This document shows, piece after piece, positions 44,523-49,763 of a stretch of 49,763 bases of DNA. The notes below the pieces were generated by a model. The model was not told the origin of the DNA and did not search any database. It saw only the letters and a list, made by a program, of their open reading frames with translations. Source of the stretch: an uncultured Lachnospiraceae bacterium (GTDB lineage Bacteria > Bacillota > Clostridia > Lachnospirales > Lachnospiraceae); the NCBI GenBank assembly GCA_902763335.1, contig CACWRR010000036.1:1-49763 (forward strand). Direction: 5' to 3'. Position numbers and translations under genes: made by a program. The first letter of the stretch is position 1. Each line of letters begins with the position of its first letter.

Positions 44523-44523
44523 A

Positions 44524-45834
44524 ATGAGCAAAAAAATAACAAGAGAGAATAGAAAATTTAAATTTGAAACATTACAGTTACACGTAGGACAGGAACAGCC
44601 TGATCCGGTTACAGATGCAAGAGCAGTACCTATCTACCAGACATCATCATATGTATTCAGAAACAGTGATCATGCAGCAGCACGTTTCGGACTTACAGAT
44701 GCAGGTAACATATACGGAAGACTTACAAATCCTACAGAGGATGTATTCGAAAAGAGAATTGCAGCATTAGAGGGTGGTGTGGCAGCACTTGCAGTTGCAT
44801 CAGGAGCAGCAGCTATCACATATACATTTGAGAACCTTGCAAAGAACGGTGACCACATCGTAGCAGCAGAGAATATCTACGGTGGAACTTATAACCTTTT
44901 AGCACATACACTTCCGGAGTACGGAATCAATACAACATTTGTTAATCCATTTGATACAGAAGCTATCGAGAATGCAATTCAGGATAACACAAAGGCAGTT
45001 TTTATCGAGACACTCGGTAATCCGAACTCAGATGTTGTAGATATCGAAGCAGTTGCAAAGATTGCACATGCACACAAGATTCCACTCGTAATTGATAATA
45101 CATTTGCAACACCTTATCTTGTAAGACCTATTGAATACGGTGCAGATATCGTTGTACATTCAGCAACAAAATTCATCGGTGGACATGGAACTACAATCGG
45201 TGGTGTAATAGTTGACAGTGGTAAATTTGACTGGGAGGCATCAGGTAAGTTCCCATCACTTACAGAGCCGAACCCAAGCTACCATGGAATAAGCTTTACA
45301 AAGGCAGTAGGACCTGCAGCATTTGTTACTAAGATCCGTGCTATACTTTTAAGAGATACAGGTGCTACACTTTCACCATTCCACGCATTCTTCTTCCTTC
45401 AGGGATTAGAGACACTCTCACTCAGAGTAGAGAGACATGTTGAGAATGCACTTAAGGTAGTTCAGTATCTGAATAACAATCCACAGGTAGAGAAAGTTCA
45501 TCATCCGTCAGTTACAGATGATCCTTCACAGCAGGCACTTTACAAGAAATATTTCCCAAATGGCGGAGGTTCAATCTTTACATTTGAGATAAAGGGTGAT
45601 GCACAGAAGGCAAAAGACTTCATCGATAATCTTGAGTTATTCTCATTACTTGCAAATGTGGCAGATGTTAAATCACTTGTTATTCATCCTGCATCTACAA
45701 CACATTCACAGCTTAATGAGGAAGAACTTGCTGAGCAGGGAATCAAACCAAACACAATCAGACTTTCAATCGGTACAGAGAATATAGACGATATTATTCA
45801 GGATCTTGAAGAAGCTTTCAAGGCAGTACAGTAA
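44524..45834 (+). CDS. metY: O-acetylhomoserine sulfhydrylase
   Basis: 436 residues. It makes homocysteine from O-acetylhomoserine and sulfide, or cysteine from O-acetylserine in some relatives. FETLQLHVGQEQPDPVTDARAVPIYQTSS at the start, YGRLTNPTEDVFEKRIA, D191 in VIDNTF and the PLP lysine K216 in HSATKFIGGHGT are diagnostic. C-terminal HPASTTHSQLNEEELAEQGI is also typical. Codon use is biased toward the set seen in the ribosomal genes, unlike its neighbours, which implies high expression. There is no Shine-Dalgarno close to the ATG, an oddity for a highly expressed gene and consistent with coupling to upstream frames. Confidence 0.96.
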   Translation: MSKKITRENRKFKFETLQLHVGQEQPDPVTDARAVPIYQTSSYVFRNSDHAAARFGLTDAGNIYGRLTNPTEDVFEKRIAALEGGVAALAVASGAAAITYTFENLAKNGDHIVAAENIYGGTYNLLAHTLPEYGINTTFVNPFDTEAIENAIQDNTKAVFIETLGNPNSDVVDIEAVAKIAHAHKIPLVIDNTFATPYLVRPIEYGADIVVHSATKFIGGHGTTIGGVIVDSGKFDWEASGKFPSLTEPNPSYHGISFTKAVGPAAFVTKIRAILLRDTGATLSPFHAFFFLQGLETLSLRVERHVENALKVVQYLNNNPQVEKVHHPSVTDDPSQQALYKKYFPNGGGSIFTFEIKGDAQKAKDFIDNLELFSLLANVADVKSLVIHPASTTHSQLNEEELAEQGIKPNTIRLSIGTENIDDIIQDLEEAFKAVQ

Positions 45835-45845
45835 TTGAACATATA

Positions 45846-45902
45846 AATAATCCCAGAACAACACATCATATGTTTATGGTGGTGGGTCTGGGATTATTTT
45901 TT
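45846..45902 (+). terminator. Rho-independent terminator after metY
   Basis: AATAATCCCAGA 45846-45857 pairs perfectly with TCTGGGATTATT 45887-45898 over a 29-base loop; T-run through 45902. The minus-strand gene ends right beyond it, so it could serve both. Confidence 0.85.
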
Positions 45903-45903
45903 C

Positions 45904-46494
45904 TTATTTTATTTTAATCAGTTTTCTGGTTGGATAATTGGATATACGGATGCTGAAATCTGTAGAGTCTATTTTACCGACTGATTTATAGTTTGATTTA
46001 GAAAGTGGATACACTATTGTTACATCCATGTTACTCGATGGGCGTAAGGAAAATGATACTCCCGGAAGAGTAGGATTGGCAAATAAGGTGGCATCTTCAT
46101 CACACATTATATTATCATTTATACTTGTAAGGGGCATATAAAGCAATGATATGCCGGATTTTTCGTTTTCCACGGTATTATCATTATAAATTTTTACATC
46201 AGCAGTTATATAATAATCATATACCAATAGGTCCTTTTCTACATCTTTTCTGTATTTTTCAATGAATTCCTCTCTTGTGTATATTTTGCATCCAAGTGTC
46301 TGTATGCGGTATCCTTCAATTTTATGTTCAGAACTGTATATAAAATCAGAACCAAATGGTGCAATATCACCACATTTATATACTTTTTCCGCAGGTGGGG
46401 TTACAGATGTATTAATAGCATAAAATCTTATGCAATATGCAACCAGTACTATGGCAAATATAATATAAATAAAATTCTTTTTGTTTTTAAGCAT
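45904..46494 (-). CDS. Membrane-anchored protein of unknown function, end of the ABC operon
   Basis: 196 residues from ATG 46494; ATG 46500 is only 3 nt from the GGAGG, so the second ATG (9 nt) is preferred. An N-terminal membrane segment (about 5-25, KNFIYIIFAIVLVAYCIRFY) precedes an outer domain with YKCGDIAPFGSDF, YYITADVKIYNDNTVENE and a C-terminal SIRISNYPTRKLIKIK. The pattern of a beta-rich domain following G-D is shared with the lipoprotein at the other end of the operon (NIGDKVTRYM), so the two may be distant relatives. Family not recognised with certainty. Confidence 0.6.
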   Translation of the reverse strand: MLKNKKNFIYIIFAIVLVAYCIRFYAINTSVTPPAEKVYKCGDIAPFGSDFIYSSEHKIEGYRIQTLGCKIYTREEFIEKYRKDVEKDLLVYDYYITADVKIYNDNTVENEKSGISLLYMPLTSINDNIMCDEDATLFANPTLPGVSFSLRPSSNMDVTIVYPLSKSNYKSVGKIDSTDFSIRISNYPTRKLIKIK

Positions 46495-46509
46495 ATACAT
46501 ACACCTCCA

Positions 46510-47169
46510 TTACTTTGCGGTTGACTTTTTAACAGTATGTTCAACAAGCTGACCGGCCTGAAGTCTGAATATCTCATCAGACAGATTAATGAGCAAATCG
46601 GTGTCATGACATGATATTATAACTAATGCACCATGGTTGCGTTCGGAGACAATTATGTCTTTTACGATATTTATACCATTTGTGTCCAGTGCATTTGTCG
46701 GTTCATCGAGAATAAGTATGTCTGGATGTTCCATTACAGCAGCAGCTATCCCAAGTCTCTGTTTCATTCCCAGAGAATATTTTTTGTATTTCTTATTACC
46801 GGCATCTGTTAATTCAACCTTATCAAGTATTGTGTTTAGTTCAGTATCTGTAAGATTGCGGTTAAGCTTTGTAAGCATTCTGAGATTTTCTATACCAGTA
46901 TATCCGTCTAAAAAAGCAGGATTTTCCAGAAGAAACCCTATACTTTCAGGAAATTCAATGTCTTTTCCGAGAAACTTTCCATTTATAGAAATGCGTCCTG
47001 AAGTGGGATGGATAAGACCGATAATACATCGCATAAGCATAGTTTTACCTGAACCGTTTATGCCCTGAAAGCCATATATTTTGCCTGATGACATCGTTAG
47101 GGAAATATTATCAAGAACGGTATTTTTTTTGATTATTTTTGTAATATTTTTAATATCTATAGTTGTCAA
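46510..47169 (-). CDS. ABC transporter ATP-binding protein, LanF/BcrA-like
   Basis: 219 residues from TTG 47169 (AAGGAGG about 10 nt upstream). Walker A GINGSGKT at 36-43, signature YSLGMKQ at 131-137, Walker B ILILDEP at 151-157. The Q-loop glutamine is replaced by glutamate: FLLENPAF, E82. This E-loop is known in ATPases of lantibiotic self-protection and bacitracin-type exporters. It would drive the two permeases upstream in the same operon. The permease gene ends 2 nt before its start. Confidence 0.85.
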   Translation of the reverse strand: MTTIDIKNITKIIKKNTVLDNISLTMSSGKIYGFQGINGSGKTMLMRCIIGLIHPTSGRISINGKFLGKDIEFPESIGFLLENPAFLDGYTGIENLRMLTKLNRNLTDTELNTILDKVELTDAGNKKYKKYSLGMKQRLGIAAAVMEHPDILILDEPTNALDTNGINIVKDIIVSERNHGALVIISCHDTDLLINLSDEIFRLQAGQLVEHTVKKSTAK

Positions 47170-47171
47170 AT

Positions 47172-48026
47172 CTAAGTATCCTCCTTTTTGATAATGTCAA
47201 AATTTTTAAATCTGTATAATCCAAACAATATTACCATTGTTACAATTAAAGCAACTGCCGGATAGCCGTACACATATTTAAAGCCATTTTCATAAATCCA
47301 GTTATATCGGAGTGGTATGGCATAATTGTATGGTAAAAATGGTGTCATAAGATATGCTGAACTTATCATTATAATACATATACATAAAAAGCTATATGAA
47401 GGTTTTATAAAAAGCTGCAGTGTCAGTTGTATTAAATTAAATAGTATCGATATAAGTACCGGAAGGAAAATTGCGGAAACAGGAATGTGGGATACATTCA
47501 TTAAAGGAATGTACGGCTTCAGTTCATGAATATGGTGCTGGAGCTGTGAATCTATTGCCAGTGTTAAATCAGCATGTGATATAATACCTGAAATCAGAAT
47601 TACAACAAAAATCACAAGGTGATATAGAATGGTAAATAATGTACACCACAGTATTTTTGAAAACCACCACTTTCTACGGCTACCGCTGCTTACTATGATA
47701 TGTGAACCTATGCCGAGCATGTCTTTGGTTGGATAATTAAGGACCAACAGAGAAGACAAGGCTAATATAGCAGACCAGATGGCAGGAAATTGAAACGGTT
47801 CAGAGGCCGTCGGTGTATATTGTGCCATTCCGCCGTACACAAAAAGCCACATATCGGCTACAGAATATGTAAAGTCTGGAATATCATTTATGTTTGTGTA
47901 GGCATGTATTCTTGCAATACAACTTATACATATAAATACAGTCATAATAGCAGGCAGAATAAGAAGATAGCACTTTTTAAATATACCGTTATGTATATCG
48001 GATGTAAATATTTTAATAAACTTCAT
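47172..48026 (-). CDS. ABC-2 type permease, first of a pair
   Basis: 284 residues with about six membrane segments (e.g. LILPAIMTVFICISCIA, AILALSSLLVLNY). A cytoplasmic loop with SSGSRRKWWFSKILW near residue 114 resembles the coupling-loop region of such permeases. It begins 14 nt inside the end of the preceding permease gene and has a GGGAG site. Low sequence conservation is usual for this class. Confidence 0.75.
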   Translation of the reverse strand: MKFIKIFTSDIHNGIFKKCYLLILPAIMTVFICISCIARIHAYTNINDIPDFTYSVADMWLFVYGGMAQYTPTASEPFQFPAIWSAILALSSLLVLNYPTKDMLGIGSHIIVSSGSRRKWWFSKILWCTLFTILYHLVIFVVILISGIISHADLTLAIDSQLQHHIHELKPYIPLMNVSHIPVSAIFLPVLISILFNLIQLTLQLFIKPSYSFLCICIIMISSAYLMTPFLPYNYAIPLRYNWIYENGFKYVYGYPAVALIVTMVILFGLYRFKNFDIIKKEDT

Positions 48027-48882
48027 GTTTTTTCTCCCAGATGTTTGTTATAAAAAACGTCGCGGCAAATAAAACCAGTGATAATATAAAAATATAAAGA
48101 GGTGAATTTCTGTAACTCATATCTATTGGTTTCATTGCCATAAATGGTGACAGATTGATGTAATCTTTATCCGGATCTGTATACAAAATACGCATGGATA
48201 AATGCAATATCATGCATATAGAAAATGGGATAAGAGTTACAATATACTTTTGTTTAATAAAAGATGCTGCAGCCATGCTGGTGCATGTAATGATTCCGCA
48301 AAAAACAAAATTAATACATAAATATATAAAAATATATAAAAACGGGTGTGAATAATATACTTCGGAAAACATACTTTTCACAAAAACTGCATAATATATA
48401 TCATATGACGGATATGGAGTTATTGCTGGGAAGAAAAGAGCTGATAATAATATGCTTGTTATAAGTGGAATTATCATGGCAAGTCCTCCTGAGATAAAAG
48501 TTGCAATATATTTTGCCATAAAATAAGTTTTTTTACCCGTTTGTGCAATAATTAAACTTGTATAACCGCTTTTTTGTTCCACACAGTAAGACCAGCCATA
48601 TGGTAATGCACATAATATAGGAAATATGTAGTAAAATATGGCTGTACCAAGAGAGCCACCTTCACCGCCAATCCAGTTATTGAATAGTATGGAAAAACCG
48701 ATTTCAGGATCATAGATAATATTTGAACTATCTTGTACAGATGCCATACTATTGTCAACGGCTGAAATTGAAAGACAGTAAATCAGACTAAGTATTGCAA
48801 GTATAATACCTATAGTGATTGAAGTAATAAAGGCTTTGTTTTTTACGGCTTTATTTAATTCTATTTTTAATAACGCTTTCAT
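48013..48882 (-). CDS. ABC-2 type permease, second of the pair
   Basis: 289 residues with about six membrane segments, opening MKALLKIELNKAVKNKAFITSI. NNWIGGEGGSLGTAIFYYIFP is a pattern shared by permeases of bacitracin/lantibiotic-type exporters in Lachnospiraceae as I remember them. The C-terminal MRILYTDPDKDYINL lies between the last segments. AGGAGG sits within the end of the lipoprotein gene, 9 nt upstream of its start region, so it is in one operon with it. Confidence 0.75.
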   Translation of the reverse strand: MKALLKIELNKAVKNKAFITSITIGIILAILSLIYCLSISAVDNSMASVQDSSNIIYDPEIGFSILFNNWIGGEGGSLGTAIFYYIFPILCALPYGWSYCVEQKSGYTSLIIAQTGKKTYFMAKYIATFISGGLAMIIPLITSILLSALFFPAITPYPSYDIYYAVFVKSMFSEVYYSHPFLYIFIYLCINFVFCGIITCTSMAAASFIKQKYIVTLIPFSICMILHLSMRILYTDPDKDYINLSPFMAMKPIDMSYRNSPLYIFILSLVLFAATFFITNIWEKKHEVY

Positions 48883-48891
48883 TATAAGTTA

Positions 48892-49638
48892 TTATTCCTC
48901 CTTATTGTTAAGTCCTAACCATACGGTATCTGTTGTTAAGTCCTGACTTGCATATTCGTTCGTACATATATAGAGTCTGCTTAGATCAAAATCATCAGCT
49001 TCGAATAATTTGTTGTCTACTATATATCCAACCTGAAAATTGATATTTTTATCATTTACATCATAACCTGTATAATGTAAATCAAAGTCATTTGAGTTAG
49101 ATAAATAGGCTACGCTAGATGAAGTCGATACAAAACTATTGTCATCATTCAGATAAATCAGAGATAGGTATCCGGTGTCATCAGCTTTGATTCGATTATC
49201 TGTATATTCTGCATCAATATCAAGCAATAAAAACTTGAAATTGATATAAGTATTTTTATCAATTAATTCAGGGTAATTAGGTGAAAGATATTTATAAATT
49301 TCGCATTCATTAACTAATTTAGAAGTATCTATTCCCGAATCGGAAACATTATTGTATAATTTTGCACTTTTTATTGTGAAATTCATGCAGGGGATATAAT
49401 TACTGCTATTATCAGGGGCCATATACCTTGTAACTTTATCACCGATATTGTAAGGTGTTTTGCTTTCAGGAAGGTATGTAGGCTCATAATCATTTTTATC
49501 CAAAGTTTCATGTTCAACAGTTTCAGCTTCTGAAGAATTCTGTTTGAATGGAACAGTTACTCCGGGAATTGCACATCCAGAAAAAATAGTCAATGATGAC
49601 AATATGGCGAGTAGAAATCTTGATTTATTGTGATTCAT
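48892..49638 (-). CDS. Lipoprotein preceding the ABC transporter operon
   Basis: 248 residues from ATG 49638, preceded by AAAGGAG; the frame is open to 49701 but without a ribosome binding site. Residues 8-22 end in FSGC with C22 as the lipobox cysteine, so the mature protein is membrane-anchored outside the cell. Beta-rich body with few cysteines (MNFTIKSAKLYNNV, SSVAYLSNSNDFDLHYTGYD). It may be the immunity or substrate-binding lipoprotein (LanI-like) of the transporter; this is inference. Confidence 0.72.
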   Translation of the reverse strand: MNHNKSRFLLAILSSLTIFSGCAIPGVTVPFKQNSSEAETVEHETLDKNDYEPTYLPESKTPYNIGDKVTRYMAPDNSSNYIPCMNFTIKSAKLYNNVSDSGIDTSKLVNECEIYKYLSPNYPELIDKNTYINFKFLLLDIDAEYTDNRIKADDTGYLSLIYLNDDNSFVSTSSSVAYLSNSNDFDLHYTGYDVNDKNINFQVGYIVDNKLFEADDFDLSRLYICTNEYASQDLTTDTVWLGLNNKEE

Positions 49639-49763
49639 ATTTTCTCCTTTCAATATTAGTAGAGTTAGGCGTTTACGAAACGCTACAAGCCGCATAAACA
49701 CGGCATTTTTTTGTTATTAAAATCAAAAATCTCCTCACGGTTTGTGATATAATAGAGTTGCCT
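49639..49763. other. Intergenic end of window with hairpins and a plus-strand promoter
   Basis: GCGTTT 49669-49674 / AAACGC 49678-49683 and GCCG 49689-49692 / CGGC 49701-49704 followed by seven T on the plus strand (49706-49712). On the minus strand the two hairpins lie in the lipoprotein leader. TATAAT 49748-49753 preceded by TGTGA is a likely -10 for a plus-strand gene beyond the window. No -35 is clear. Confidence 0.45.

Noticed and set aside
44280-44523. SAM or T-box riboswitch before metY
   Set aside because: No recognisable conserved core or T-box sequence and no anti-terminator with T-run before metY.
46637-47068. 143-codon plus-strand frame over the ABC ATPase
   Set aside because: Antisense shadow with no ribosome binding site; the minus-strand frame has all ABC motifs.

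Overview
The window looks like a chromosomal piece of a low-GC Firmicute of class Clostridia, most likely family Lachnospiraceae. The evidence is the uninterrupted S10-spc-alpha ribosomal protein cluster with the order secY-adk-map-KOW protein-infA-rpmJ, a lengthened L17, the ecfA1-ecfA2-ecfT-truA-rplM-rpsI block behind it, strong AGGAGG ribosome binding sites with some TTG and GTG starts, and a run of accessory families common in gut Lachnospiraceae. No rRNA, tRNA, IS transposase or CRISPR array was seen.

Layout. 1-743 (minus): 3' part missing, a rRNA-type methyltransferase. 847-17404 (plus): ribosomal protein supercluster. It has a consensus promoter and a long structured leader before rpsJ, a second structured gap before rplC, an internal promoter before rpmJ, a third structured gap before rpsM, and a strong terminator after rplQ. 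17446-21950: ECF transporter module (two ATPases and EcfT), truA, then rplM-rpsI from their own consensus promoter and ending in a terminator.

21951-36486 is the accessory part. It holds a Doc-type toxin with a large DNA-binding partner that carries a perfect 28-bp palindrome, a remnant of a superoxide-dismutase-like gene, and an unusual fusion of an XRE helix-turn-helix to a PurM-like domain. It continues with a cysteine synthase, a DUF3592 membrane protein, a GNAT acetyltransferase, a decaying MacB-type ABC transporter (ATPase lacking its 5' part, permease interrupted by TGA), a double-HTH regulator divergent from a secreted surface protein, a metal-binding HMA protein behind a 20-bp inverted repeat that looks like operator and terminator at once, a DUF202 protein, a palindromic intergenic element, and an ECF sigma factor with a membrane anti-sigma-like partner.

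36510-45902: purC, clpS-clpA, a small membrane protein with putP, a CapA-type protein, a degenerate HD-GYP protein, and metY. metY is preceded by a 19-codon reading frame ending in Cys-Cys-stop, the best candidate here for an undescribed regulatory system: translation of a cysteine-reporting leader peptide controlling O-acetylhomoserine sulfhydrylase. 45904-49638 (minus): a lipoprotein, two ABC-2 permeases, an ATPase with Glu at the Q-loop position and a second surface protein, an arrangement resembling lantibiotic/peptide self-protection transporters.

Likely joint roles: translation machinery plus secretion (secY) and vitamin uptake (ECF) in the first 22 kb; sulfur assimilation is represented twice (cysK, metY); envelope and stress functions dominate the right half. 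All functional calls rest on motif recognition by eye; no database search was run.
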